Under the pieces are notes generated by a model. The model saw nothing but the letters and a program-made list of their open reading frames with translations. It was not told the DNA's origin and ran no database searches. Of a stretch of 64,000 nt of DNA, positions 8,736-17,903 are shown in pieces. The DNA is taken from contig NZ_LGTC01000001.1 in NCBI RefSeq assembly GCF_001262605.1, positions 4,908,001-4,972,000 on the forward strand. The letters are read 5' to 3'. Every line of letters begins with the position of its first letter. The stretch's first letter is position 1. The position numbers were made by a program, and so were the translations under genes. The DNA is from Pseudobacteroides cellulosolvens ATCC 35603 = DSM 2933. GTDB lineage: Bacteria; Bacillota; Clostridia; Acetivibrionales; DSM-2933.

Positions 8736-10601
8736 CTAATAACTACTAAGTGTAATCCCATTCTTCCCAAGGGGTATTTGATGGTCCAACCCCACAAACT
8801 TCCCGTTCTTCTGCCATAAAACATCCTTCACAAACTTATACTTTTGCTCATCCCATGTAACAAAGTCACCAAGCACAAGACCTCCGGTATCACCTGAATT
8901 GGAATTGAAGCACCAGAAGGTATGATTTAGCTTGTTGCTTTTAATTAACTTTCTTAAGTGTGTCATCCAGGTTAGATTGGGCTCTTTCATGAATCCTCCC
9001 CACTCTCCAATTAAAAGAGGTGCGGTATTTTTTTCATGAATATACATCCAGTTGTCCTTCCAGCAATCTTTATATAAGCTTTCATATGTATAACCGCTTT
9101 TGAACCAGGGCTGTTCAAAAACCGATGGGCCATAATCATGGGGTGAATATACCAACTGATCCTGGTTTTTACCCAAATCTATGGGGTAATCTTTAACACC
9201 TCTTAAATTTCCGCCCCACCAATTAAAATAGTATTCTGCTTTATTAGTAGACTTATAATCGGAATTTTTCTTAACATCAATTGGATATATCTCTATTCCT
9301 TCCACCATTATTAAAACATTGGGATTCTTTGAAAGAACTGCATTCGCAGCCTTCTCTGCTATGTACTTCCAGTTGTTCGGGTCCTTTGAATTATTCCAAA
9401 TTGCACGAGGTTTTTCATCAGGTTTTCCATGAGGTTCATTTTTCAAATCAAATGCTATGATGGTGTCATCCGACCTATAACGTTCTGCCATCCAGGATAA
9501 TGAATCCAGGTAATCCTTCTCGGATATATCATCTTCATACCAAACCGGTTTCATATGCCCCATGGCATCGGTTTTAGCCGAATGAATGTCTATCATAATC
9601 TTTATTCCGTTAGCCCTGCATTGTCCTACTACATAATCAAATATTTCCAAGCTGTTCATTCCAACGAGATATGAATTTGCTGCTTTATTAAAATTAGCTT
9701 CCGGTGCCTTTCCGGTTGCCCACTTTAATATCAATTCAGATGATATGGGTATTCTTAAAAGGTTAAACCCTCTGTCTGCAATTGCTGTAAGCGATGTATT
9801 AAGATCAGCAGCCCAGAGTCCGTCAAATACATTTGTTCCTGTGTTGTATCCAAACCAGTTAACACCTGTAAGCCATACCTCTTTACCGTTCTTGTCCACT
9901 ATTTTGTTGCCTTTGGTATGAAGCCAGTCATCTGTTGATGGAGGAGGAACGCCCTTAGCGTTTACTTTTGAGGGTTGCACATATTGAGCAGTATTACCGG
10001 ATGCATTGTTCTGACTACTGTTATTCTCCGAATTTCCATTTCCCTGCCCGGTTGTTGATGCCATCAAATCATCCACTTTGCATTCAAGCTTTGCCAACCC
10101 GGTATTAATGCTGCCTGCATCTATCAATATACAGCCAAAACTGATATTGCCGTTAGATGGTATCTTGTCATTATGTTGGGCTGGCTTAAATGTAAGTTTT
10201 CCATTCTCCAGATTATATACAGCATTCCAGATCTGGTCCACTTTTGCATTGCTTGCTACAGGAATATCAACACTCCAGCCGGAGGCTTCACTTGCATTGT
10301 TATTTTTTACAATAACATCTATTTGAGAATACTTTTTACCCCCATTTTCCCAGCTGTTTCCCAGCTTTATTTCCAGATTCAACTTTGATTTATCTTGGGA
10401 AATCCCACCTTGGGATTTATCTGTTTCTTCAACTACAGCAGCTGATGTTGCTAAACTTGCCGGATTTATATCTGCACCTTTTTCAGCAACATCCTGCTTG
10501 TCTCCTTTTATAAGTTTGTCATATGCAACAATTGAGATAAGAACAAGCATGACAGATAAAATTATAATAAAATAAACCTTTGTCAATTTACTTTTTAGCA
10601 T
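8736..10601 (-). CDS. Membrane-anchored GH5 endoglucanase with CBM2-like module
   Basis: A 621-residue cellulase that should hydrolyse beta-1,4-glucan at the cell surface. Residues 8-27 form a single hydrophobic helix with no clear signal-peptidase site, so the protein is probably a type II membrane anchor. Residues 70-180 resemble a family 2 carbohydrate-binding module (NSWENGGKKYSQIDVIVKN, SGWSVDIP, conserved Trp residues). A Ser/Asn/Gln-rich linker follows to about 220. The GH5 barrel has GVNWFGYNTG, FDLKNEPHG with the predicted acid/base Glu389, and LIGEWGG with the predicted nucleophile Glu533. No dockerin is present, so it is not cellulosomal. The gene stands alone; a structured leader precedes it. 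Endo-activity is assigned by family, not proved. Confidence 0.88.
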   Translation of the reverse strand: MLKSKLTKVYFIIILSVMLVLISIVAYDKLIKGDKQDVAEKGADINPASLATSAAVVEETDKSQGGISQDKSKLNLEIKLGNSWENGGKKYSQIDVIVKNNNASEASGWSVDIPVASNAKVDQIWNAVYNLENGKLTFKPAQHNDKIPSNGNISFGCILIDAGSINTGLAKLECKVDDLMASTTGQGNGNSENNSSQNNASGNTAQYVQPSKVNAKGVPPPSTDDWLHTKGNKIVDKNGKEVWLTGVNWFGYNTGTNVFDGLWAADLNTSLTAIADRGFNLLRIPISSELILKWATGKAPEANFNKAANSYLVGMNSLEIFDYVVGQCRANGIKIMIDIHSAKTDAMGHMKPVWYEDDISEKDYLDSLSWMAERYRSDDTIIAFDLKNEPHGKPDEKPRAIWNNSKDPNNWKYIAEKAANAVLSKNPNVLIMVEGIEIYPIDVKKNSDYKSTNKAEYYFNWWGGNLRGVKDYPIDLGKNQDQLVYSPHDYGPSVFEQPWFKSGYTYESLYKDCWKDNWMYIHEKNTAPLLIGEWGGFMKEPNLTWMTHLRKLIKSNKLNHTFWCFNSNSGDTGGLVLGDFVTWDEQKYKFVKDVLWQKNGKFVGLDHQIPLGKNGITLSSY

Positions 10602-10620
10602 ATTAACCGATACATAAATA

Positions 10621-10735
10621 CTGTAGCGGTTTTCACCTACCTTCCAGTTAAGGCATGAATCAAAAATTACTTCCGCTTTCTACGCGGGCGTTGACGAGTT
10701 AAATCAACACAAAAGCCAAATTATTCGGGAAGTTA
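10621..10735 (-). promoter_or_regulatory. Structured 5' leader upstream of the cellulase gene, class unassigned
   Basis: The transcript upstream of the GH5 start can form TGCCTT/AAGGTA around loop AACTGG, a GGT-GAAA-ACC tetraloop hairpin, a long-range GCGG/CCGC pairing that encloses both, and an upstream GTTGA/TCAAC hairpin. Compact nested pairing with a GAAA loop is riboswitch-like, but the conserved cores of the riboswitches I can recall are absent. It may be a regulatory leader or chance pairing. Confidence 0.3.
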
Positions 10736-10835
10736 TATTTTCAACATGCCTAAAGTTAATTCCATTATTCAAATTATCTCATATTTTATGACATAACTCC
10801 ATTAATTTCTTTACGTTGTTGGAATCCAAATTAGA

Positions 10836-10933
10836 CAAAAAAAGGCTGTTGCAAATCAATTTAATCATAATATTGTGCAGACTTAAAAGGATTTAGCACA
10901 ATATGAAGTGTTAAATTGATTTAGCAACTGCCT
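10836..10933 (-). terminator. Long hairpin terminator after the chemoreceptor gene, MITE-like
   Basis: Arms 10843-10878 and 10896-10933 are imperfect reverse complements over about 36 bases, beginning AGGCTGTTGC and ending GCAACTGCCT. On the minus strand the stem is followed by seven T (complement of 10837-10843), so it can terminate the chemoreceptor transcript. The length and the GGCTGTTGCAAA end resemble terminal inverted repeats of some insertion sequences, so it may be a small transposon relic that serves as terminator. Confidence 0.65.
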
Positions 10934-11028
10934 CATTTTCAAAGTGTACTACTATATTTTCATAGATCTAAGTCCTTTATGTGATAACAAGTCAAAGGTG
11001 AAACATGATTTGCAACTACCCTTGAAAC

Positions 11029-13668
11029 TCAATACTTACCGAATTCCTTATCACTCAAAAGTATTTTTGCCTTTATAGAATCCAACTCTGATTTTGTATT
11101 ACCCGTTCCCATGTGCCCCTTCTTTTTTGAAGGTGCATTGTCAAACATTTTCGGTACTTCCGGGTTTGCATCATTGAAGTTATTAGCTGCAGAATTACTT
11201 TTCTTTAGTGTAAACCTGCCAACCATCTCCTTAAGAACTTCTGCCTGGCTGGAAAGTTCTTCACTTGCGGCAGCACCCTCCTGGGATGTAGCAGAATTTG
11301 TCTGGGTTACCTCGGATACCTGTATAATTCCCTGGTTAACTTGAGCAATACCTGATGCCTGTTCATTAGAAGCTACTGCAATATCACCAACAAGTGCAGC
11401 GGCCTTTGTAACTCCTTCAACAATCTTAGTAAGGGCTTCAGCAGTATAATTAGCTATCTTTGTACCGCCTTCCGCCTTCTTAATAGAACCTTCAATAAGC
11501 ATTGTGGTTTCTTTAGCAGCATTGGCCGATCTTGCAGCTAGGTTTCTCACTTCCTCCGCTACAACTGCGAAGCCTTTGCCGTGTTGTCCGGCTCTTGCAG
11601 CTTCCACAGCAGCATTGAGAGCAAGTATGTTAGTTTGAAATGCTATTTCATCTATAACTTTAATAATCTTGGATATATTCGCAGAAGATTCATTAATATC
11701 AGCCATAGCCTTTAACATCTCATTCATTTCTTTATTACCCTTAATAGCATCATCTTTTGCTAATAGTGCCAGCTCATTTGCCTCGTTTGCATTGACAGCA
11801 TTCTTCTTTGTCTGAGCAGAAATTTCCTCCATGGAAGCCGTTAATTGTTGGATTGAACTTGCCTGTTCTGTTGAACCCTGTGAAAGGACCTGTGCGGACT
11901 GGGACATCTGCCTTGACCCTAAAGCCACCTGTGAAGCAGCATTGTTAATATCATTGAGCACATCATTAAACGACTTAATTATGTTATTTAATGAGTTTTT
12001 GATTTCTATAAAATCCCCTCTATAATCGCCATTTAAAGCAACTACAAGATTGCCGTTTGCCATTTCAGTTAAGGTATTGGATATATCAGACACATATGAC
12101 GAAAGAGTTTCTATACTGTCTCCAAAACTCTTATTAATCTTTTCGAACAATTCTCCGATGGCTTTGGTGTCTTCATCGGTTGCAGCAACAGATATGTCGC
12201 ACTCAAGCTTACCCTGTGCCAATTTTTCTATGTTTACCAAAAGCTTTTCAACCTCATTCTCCTGAAACTGTGCTTGCTTTTTGGCTACTCTTGATGCTGT
12301 TTTAACTGCTGTCTGGTCCATAATTAGTTCCAATGCTCCGATTATATTTTTATTCTCGTCCCTAAGAGGGAATGCAGAATATGCAATATCCATATTCATT
12401 CCCATTGGATGTGCATCCGTCTCCCGGGTGCATTGACGGGACTGCTGCATTGCTATTGCACAAGCACAATTAGAAGTATGGCAATCTGATGTTTTAAAGC
12501 AGTCATAGCACTTCCTGCCAATTAATTGACTTTGGCTTGATGCAAGCAATTCCGCACCTTTAATATTCATGTACTGAATTGTAAAATCCTTATCAATAAT
12601 CATAACAGGTGTAGGTATGGAATCTATATGCCCCACAAGAGTGTTCAGCATACTGTTTAAGCCGCTGATCATTGTCATCCATTCCCCATGGAAACCCTGG
12701 ATATCTGCACGTTTATCCAATCTCCCAACTACAGATGCATCAACCAGTGTATTTATTTCCCCCTTAAGAGATCTAAGGGTTTCAACAACTTGCAGCATAC
12801 TCTTTGAAAGTATATCTTTATCGGATTTAACCTGAACCTCAACATTAAGATCACCGGAAGCAATCCTGTTTGCTTCCTCTGCTTGTACACGGATATTGGA
12901 TATCATTTTTGCAAAAGAGCCTGTCAGTTGTCCAATTTCGTCTTTGCTTTTCACCTCAACATTAACGTCAACTTCACCCAAAGCAAGTTTTTCAGATACT
13001 TCAACCAATTCTTTAATTGGTTTTCCGATTAACCGTGCTACATAAAAACCTCCTCCAATTGCCAGTGCAATTGTTATAAGTATAATTATCGATATAATTA
13101 TTGTTTGTGTCTTAAAGTCTGACGCATTACTAATATTTGCTTCGTCTGCAAAAGTCTTATTTAATGCAATCAACGTCTCAATGTCTGTCGCCATACTTGC
13201 TCTGGCAGCTTCCATTTCCGGATACTTATCATTTGCAGTCTTTAATTCCCCTTCTTTTATATGTTTAAGTACTTCATCCCTTTTATCTCTATATTTTGTA
13301 CGATTTTCTTTAAATACTTTGTAGACATCACTTTCCCTCTTATCAGTTATCAATTTTTCATATTCTGCATATATTGCATTATTATCTGAAATTGCTTTGT
13401 CTACTATCTTTTGCCTCTCTACATTTTTGCCTCTATCATTGTCATAAAGCATTAAAATTATGGTAGCACGGGCATTTTGGGTATTGGTTATTACTTGTGA
13501 AAGCATCCCAATTGGAGTTAAGTTATCTTTGTACATACTTTGAGCCTTATCATTTAATATGTACATATCACTTATTCCAATTGCCCCCACAATTGCTGTA
13601 TACATTGCTACTGTAATAAAACAAAATAACAGTTTAGACTTAATCCTCAAGTTATCAAACCATTTCAT
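11029..13668 (-). CDS. Methyl-accepting chemotaxis protein with Cys-rich PAS domain
   Basis: An 879-residue transmembrane chemoreceptor. Order: membrane helix 1 (about 12-32), four-helix-bundle sensor (35-185), membrane helix 2 (about 190-208), HAMP, a second HAMP-like segment, a PAS domain (about 350-460), a further HAMP-like pair, and the signalling domain with the conserved hairpin tip (EIAFQTNILALNAAVEAARAG, then GFAVVAEEVRNLA). The PAS domain contains KCYDCFKTSDCHTSNCACAI, six cysteines in 18 residues, possibly a redox or metal site. The start at 13668 follows AAGGAGGA. No che genes are nearby, so it would signal to a chemotaxis array encoded elsewhere. The ligand is unknown. Confidence 0.9.
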   Translation of the reverse strand: MKWFDNLRIKSKLLFCFITVAMYTAIVGAIGISDMYILNDKAQSMYKDNLTPIGMLSQVITNTQNARATIILMLYDNDRGKNVERQKIVDKAISDNNAIYAEYEKLITDKRESDVYKVFKENRTKYRDKRDEVLKHIKEGELKTANDKYPEMEAARASMATDIETLIALNKTFADEANISNASDFKTQTIIISIIILITIALAIGGGFYVARLIGKPIKELVEVSEKLALGEVDVNVEVKSKDEIGQLTGSFAKMISNIRVQAEEANRIASGDLNVEVQVKSDKDILSKSMLQVVETLRSLKGEINTLVDASVVGRLDKRADIQGFHGEWMTMISGLNSMLNTLVGHIDSIPTPVMIIDKDFTIQYMNIKGAELLASSQSQLIGRKCYDCFKTSDCHTSNCACAIAMQQSRQCTRETDAHPMGMNMDIAYSAFPLRDENKNIIGALELIMDQTAVKTASRVAKKQAQFQENEVEKLLVNIEKLAQGKLECDISVAATDEDTKAIGELFEKINKSFGDSIETLSSYVSDISNTLTEMANGNLVVALNGDYRGDFIEIKNSLNNIIKSFNDVLNDINNAASQVALGSRQMSQSAQVLSQGSTEQASSIQQLTASMEEISAQTKKNAVNANEANELALLAKDDAIKGNKEMNEMLKAMADINESSANISKIIKVIDEIAFQTNILALNAAVEAARAGQHGKGFAVVAEEVRNLAARSANAAKETTMLIEGSIKKAEGGTKIANYTAEALTKIVEGVTKAAALVGDIAVASNEQASGIAQVNQGIIQVSEVTQTNSATSQEGAAASEELSSQAEVLKEMVGRFTLKKSNSAANNFNDANPEVPKMFDNAPSKKKGHMGTGNTKSELDSIKAKILLSDKEFGKY

Positions 13669-14170
13669 TTGACTTCCTCCTTAATTTGTTTGCATCAGTT
13701 TGACTATTGCTGGGTATTACTAGAAAGCTATTTCATGATAGGCTCCCTCATTTACATATGACATTATGTTAACTTTCGACACTTTAGACAGTCCTAATAA
13801 TAAAAACCTTCGTACAGGTTAATTAGAAAACTAAGCTAATAACTTGATCCTTCAAGTGTTTCAATGACCTTATCATTATTTTTGCCTGACTTTAAAAAAT
13901 TTTTTTAAATAAAGGATATTGAAACATAAACATCGAATTAAAATATAAGAGAATTAAACTCTTCTATTACTAAAAATCCTTCTTAAGATATCAAACATAA
14001 TTATCAATTATTAATCAATATGATTATAGATACCGAACTGTAAAGTTATATATCAGTATTTACTTTCCATTCTGCTGTGCAATCTTTTAATTTTAAAGTA
14101 AACATCAAACCACACTATGTCGCTTTTACATACATTACTTAAATATAACTTCAATAATAACAAACTTATT
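13669..14170. other. Intergenic region between divergent chemoreceptor and PilZ genes
   Basis: About 500 AT-rich bases that must hold promoters for both divergent genes. An A/T palindrome (TTAAAAAATTTTTTTAA, near 13894) is present. I see no gene, RNA family or convincing flagellar-type promoter. Confidence 0.4.
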
Positions 14171-14174
14171 GAAA

Positions 14175-14214
14175 GGAGGGCTATTCCTCTAATGGGGATA
14201 GCATTATAAGTATG
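14175..14214 (+). promoter_or_regulatory. Unusual translation start: hairpin between ribosome binding site and ATG
   Basis: GGAGGG at 14175-14180 is 31 bases from the ATG at 14212, too far for normal initiation. Between them 14180-14187 (GCTATTCC) pairs with 14195-14202 (GGGATAGC, one GU pair), leaving a seven-base loop. Folding would bring the two to a workable distance. The loop and 3' arm also hold a five-codon reading frame (ATG 14192 to TAA 14209) ending two bases before the gene, which could instead couple translation. Confidence 0.5.
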
Positions 14215-15819
14215 TTGGAAGTAAAGGAACTTGAAATAAATGATATAAGTGATAGTGAATATATCGAAAAGCTCTTCAAAAAGCTTTCCAAGAAGAAAAA
14301 CATGGACATCATGGTAACTCTGGAAGATGAAAAAACAATAAATACTACATTAGAGTTCACGGACAACGAAGTATTTATAACCAATGCCATGTTCAGAAAT
14401 CAACGAATTAAAGTAACCTTTATTTATAATGATTATGCCTTTTATTTCTTTACACATATTGACAGCTTATTAAAAATGGGTATGCCTAAAACTATATACC
14501 AGTTGACAAAACGGCAGCTTGAGCGTTACATAATACAGGAAGATGAGAATGCATATATAATCATGAACAAGCAGAAGTATCGAATTGTTAACATCCACAC
14601 AAAAGGGTTATCCTTCCAGGGATCTAAAAAAGATCTGGCGGTTGGAGATTTATTGAGGAACTTTACAATAAGTTTGGATGATGTAGTAATTTTTGTTGAT
14701 GCAGAAGTCAGGCATGTTCAAAAGAGTGAGGATATGTATATTTACGGTCTGGCTTACAAAGACATATACTGGTTGGATAAAATGCAAATCATAAAATATG
14801 TCCTTAAAAACAGTCATACAAACTTAAAAAATATGAGCGATTACTCACAAGATGAGATTTATGAGCTATTTGATAAATCTGGATATCTTGAACTTTCAAA
14901 CATAGGAATTGAAAGCAATTTTCCAGAAATGATCAATGTTTTGCGAAAAATGGACAATATGCCCCACATATCAAAAAGCTTTGTATACGTAGATAAGAAT
15001 AATCATATTCTTTCAGGTGCAAGTATTATTAAGCTTTATAATTACACTTTCCTCGCACATCACCTTGCAGTTAAGAAAGAAGCCAAGCTTAACATGACTT
15101 GCAAGATGGATATTTATAAAGCAATTCAAAACTACATTTTAAACCATGATTATTTCAAATATTACTTGGCATATTTCGATCGGGATTTAGATTGGCACAA
15201 GGGGCTACTTCAAAGGATAAGCGAGCACATCAACAACCCCGGAAAGTTCTTATTTGAAGAATTGATATGGTTTGTTGCATCGATATCCGACAGCAATTCC
15301 AATGAAAGAAATGTCCCATATATGGTCGAAGAGTTATATGACGCAAATGAATTTATTAATTATTCAGACAGAAATTTAAGAGAGATAGAAAAAGGCTGTT
15401 ACTGCTATAATGAGGATATACATCTGGATAAAATCAAAAATATCTATAGTGTTAAAGATCTCTACGCTGAAAGAAAGATATTCAGGGTTATTGAAAAAGG
15501 TGATATAGTTGCATATGTGGTTGCAGAAGCTTACACTTCGGGCTTAAACTTATTTAACTGCGTAGATTGTGCAAAAGTTTATTTTATCCATACAAACATT
15601 GATCAAAATGCTTTTCTTAAAGCTATTTGTGTTGGTTTGAGCAGTTTTTACCAAAAACTCAATAAAAAATATTTCCACATTTTGATCAATTCAGACTACA
15701 GCATAAATTTCGATAATATAAACGTTGAAAACCTTAAAAGGATCATTGCTGCACGTGTTATTGCCAATAACGATGGTGTAAGAGAATACAAAAATTACTT
15801 TAAAACCATGATGGGCTAA
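14212..15819 (+). CDS. PilZ-domain protein, probable cyclic-di-GMP effector
   Basis: A 535-residue soluble protein. The N-terminal 190 residues look like a YcgR-type arrangement: a beta-rich first domain, then a PilZ-like domain with R101-xxx-R105 in TKRQLERYI and NIHTKGLSF at 127-135 in place of the usual D/NxSxxG. The remaining 340 residues are an acyltransferase-like alpha/beta region I cannot assign; it contains IIKLYNYTFLAHHLAV and ends near IAARVIANNDG. Binding of cyclic di-GMP is predicted from the motifs. The next genes on the same strand include a GT2-PilZ synthase, which suggests a shared role in surface polysaccharide. Its start is discussed with the hairpin feature. Confidence 0.6.
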   Translation: MLEVKELEINDISDSEYIEKLFKKLSKKKNMDIMVTLEDEKTINTTLEFTDNEVFITNAMFRNQRIKVTFIYNDYAFYFFTHIDSLLKMGMPKTIYQLTKRQLERYIIQEDENAYIIMNKQKYRIVNIHTKGLSFQGSKKDLAVGDLLRNFTISLDDVVIFVDAEVRHVQKSEDMYIYGLAYKDIYWLDKMQIIKYVLKNSHTNLKNMSDYSQDEIYELFDKSGYLELSNIGIESNFPEMINVLRKMDNMPHISKSFVYVDKNNHILSGASIIKLYNYTFLAHHLAVKKEAKLNMTCKMDIYKAIQNYILNHDYFKYYLAYFDRDLDWHKGLLQRISEHINNPGKFLFEELIWFVASISDSNSNERNVPYMVEELYDANEFINYSDRNLREIEKGCYCYNEDIHLDKIKNIYSVKDLYAERKIFRVIEKGDIVAYVVAEAYTSGLNLFNCVDCAKVYFIHTNIDQNAFLKAICVGLSSFYQKLNKKYFHILINSDYSINFDNINVENLKRIIAARVIANNDGVREYKNYFKTMMG

Positions 15820-15884
15820 GATCCCGGAATGTATACAATAATAAAGACGTAGAAGCTGAATTTATTTCAACAATTTTGAACGCA

Positions 15885-15913
15885 CAAAAAAGGGCACAAA
15901 CAATTTGTACCCT
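15885..15913 (-). terminator. Terminator between convergent PilZ and radical SAM genes
   Basis: AGGGCACAAA (15891-15900) pairs with TTTGTACCCT (15904-15913) with one mismatch. The minus strand continues into six T (complement of 15886-15891), so it terminates the radical SAM gene; it may also slow the convergent PilZ transcript. Confidence 0.75.
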
Positions 15914-15930
15914 GACTGGCTTTTATAAAA

Positions 15931-16797
15931 TCATTTGAGCTTTTCCTTCATGGGCTTGGTATAACTGTTTGAAAGCTTGTACTTTTCACGGAGCTCATTA
16001 ACTGTCTTGTATAAGGAATTCTTATATTCCTTATCTGCACCTCCGGACTTATAAAGTTTTAATAGTTCATCATACAAATGAGGAAACTCTCTTTTTGTGA
16101 AGTCAAAAAACACTGTCCTTGTTTTACCCCTCAAATATAGAGTTCCGGGCAAAACATAGTGAACATCACTGTCTTTTGCCCTGCTGAAAAGTGAATCGAA
16201 ATTCTCAAAACTATCTGTCAGGTAAGGAATGATAGGCATTACGTGCAATCCTACAGAAGCATTTGTTTTTCTGAATGTTTTTAGCATTTTAAAGCGTCTA
16301 TCCGATTCAACCCCACCCGGCTCAATAAGCTTTCTTATATTTTCATCCATGGTTGTTATAGTTGCAGCAACATTAACATAGGTTATATTGGATAATTCAT
16401 CAATCAAATCATAGTCTCTCAGTATCAAATCAGATTTGGTTGAAATAATGGCAGGAGTTTTATATTTAATCAACAGCTTTAAAATGTCCGGCATTAGCCT
16501 GTAATGTTCCTCTGCAGCCTGGTAGCTGTCTGTAACACCACCGATATTTACAATCTCACGCTTCCATTTAGGATTACTAAGCTGTTTTTCAAGCTGCTCC
16601 AATATATTTATTTTAACATAGATATCACCAAAGTAATTATCAGAGCCGAGATATTCATGGGAATAAATTGCATAACAATACTTGCAGCCATGCTCACATC
16701 CACGATATATGTTTAAATCCCAGCTATATGGAATCCGCCTTTTCAGCTGATTCATTGCAATTTCACAACTAATTTCCTTATATTTTAAATTTTCCAT
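15931..16797 (-). CDS. SPL-like radical SAM protein (COG1533 type)
   Basis: About 288 residues. The iron-sulfur motif CEHGCKYC (Cx3Cx2C) near residues 34-41 follows NIYRGCEHGC, the form used by spore photoproduct lyase-like proteins and the Rv2578c group. Further family features are NIGGVTDSYQ, then STKSDLILRD and HVMPIIPYLTD. True spore photoproduct lyase differs in its C-terminal domain, and the substrate is unknown. I prefer the ATG at 16797 because GAAGGA lies seven bases upstream. The first possible ATG (16848) lies immediately after a TATAAT, so it would hardly be on the transcript. Confidence 0.75.
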   Translation of the reverse strand: MENLKYKEISCEIAMNQLKRRIPYSWDLNIYRGCEHGCKYCYAIYSHEYLGSDNYFGDIYVKINILEQLEKQLSNPKWKREIVNIGGVTDSYQAAEEHYRLMPDILKLLIKYKTPAIISTKSDLILRDYDLIDELSNITYVNVAATITTMDENIRKLIEPGGVESDRRFKMLKTFRKTNASVGLHVMPIIPYLTDSFENFDSLFSRAKDSDVHYVLPGTLYLRGKTRTVFFDFTKREFPHLYDELLKLYKSGGADKEYKNSLYKTVNELREKYKLSNSYTKPMKEKLK

Positions 16798-16865
16798 AAT
16801 ATCATCCTTCAAAATTTTATTTTTTGTCATTCCATTAAGGATTTCCATATGATTATATCACAGCA

Positions 16866-16903
16866 AACTTGACACTATTATGTCAAGTTCACCTAAGTTC
16901 ACC
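16866..16903. promoter_or_regulatory. Palindrome and direct repeat between divergent promoters
   Basis: AACTTGACA (16866-16874) and TGTCAAGTT (16881-16889) are perfect inverted repeats six bases apart. The direct repeat AAGTTCACC follows at 16885-16893 and 16895-16903, a ten-base period. The minus-strand TATAAT for the radical SAM gene lies close by. The arrangement looks like an operator shared by the two divergent genes; no regulator is encoded next to it. Confidence 0.5.
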
Positions 16904-16975
16904 CTGAAGGACATTGTTTATTTTGTTTATTTGCTATAGAATTATAGTATCAGTGAAAGGAGCAATAAAACAAGC

Positions 16976-17770
16976 ATGAGCCAGGAAGAAATTTACTACT
17001 TAACAATAGACAATATTCTAGACCTACATTTAATGTATTCAGGCATTTATCCAAACACACAATTACATCTATACTGGACTGATGATTGGTCTGAAGATTT
17101 CTATATAGAAAGTGCGTATGCAGGCTTTATAAGTACATGCCTTAATGTATCAGGTTCGGAAATACTGTTGCCTGAAATTCAGGCCCATTATGCCGTACTT
17201 GACTGGAATAATTTAATCATTAATAAAAAGGTGAAGAAAATTATAAAAAGCCAGGCCTTCATAAATAATGATTATTGTATTCGCATAAATGGAAGTCTAG
17301 AAAATACAGTTGATAAGATATCCAAATATCATAAAGATAACTGGTTAAGCAGCAAATATGCAGATCTATTGCATAGATTAACTATCTGTAATGATAAAAA
17401 AAGAGATTTTAAAATCGTAACTGTTGAACTTTGTGATTCAGCTGATGATGAAGTTATTGCCGGTGAAATAGGATACGCAATAGGGGCTACCTACACCAGC
17501 TTAACCGGTTTTTGTGATAAAAACAATAAAAAGCACAATAATTTTGGCAAGCTTCAATTGGTACTGCTTGCTAAAACTTTACAATACCACGGCTATCATT
17601 TCTGGAATTTGGGCCATCCATATATGGAGTACAAAGTGGAATTAGGTGCCAAAATTACGCCACGGCTGGAGTTTCTTAAAAAATGGCTCAGTTCAAGAGA
17701 TCAACATCCTTCTCAAAAGCTGCTTTCAGAATGTCGGTTTGATTGCCGATTTTATAGGGAACTATTATAG
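16976..17770 (+). CDS. Leucyl/phenylalanyl-tRNA-protein transferase-like protein (Aat superfamily)
   Basis: A 264-residue protein. Its central part resembles the Aat/GNAT-like catalytic domain: GEIGYAIGATYTSLTGF, then NNFGKLQLVLLAKTLQYHGY, then WNLGHPYMEYKVELGAKI. Classical Aat adds Leu or Phe from tRNA to protein N-termini for ClpS-ClpP degradation. This protein is longer at both ends and belongs to a divergent group, so a different acceptor or even loss of tRNA dependence is possible. The start ATG follows AAAGGAG with a somewhat long 13-base spacer. It is divergent from the SPL-like gene. Confidence 0.65.
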   Translation: MSQEEIYYLTIDNILDLHLMYSGIYPNTQLHLYWTDDWSEDFYIESAYAGFISTCLNVSGSEILLPEIQAHYAVLDWNNLIINKKVKKIIKSQAFINNDYCIRINGSLENTVDKISKYHKDNWLSSKYADLLHRLTICNDKKRDFKIVTVELCDSADDEVIAGEIGYAIGATYTSLTGFCDKNNKKHNNFGKLQLVLLAKTLQYHGYHFWNLGHPYMEYKVELGAKITPRLEFLKKWLSSRDQHPSQKLLSECRFDCRFYRELL

Positions 17771-17903
17771 TTCGATTAAACATATGAAGGTAATAAAATA
17801 TTATTAATACTTAAATCACTTTCCTATTTTTCAATTAAAATTGATTAAGCTGTTGCTTTTATGGGTATCAATTAGAACATAAAAATAACTGAACAGGGAT
17901 ATA

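Noticed and set aside
10621..10735. Cobalamin- or cyclic-di-GMP-type riboswitch before the cellulase gene
   Set aside because: GGAA..GGTGAAAACC recalls part of a cobalamin element, but the CCCGC and GCCACTG boxes are missing, and the cyclic-di-GMP cores I can recall do not fit. Kept only as a structured leader.
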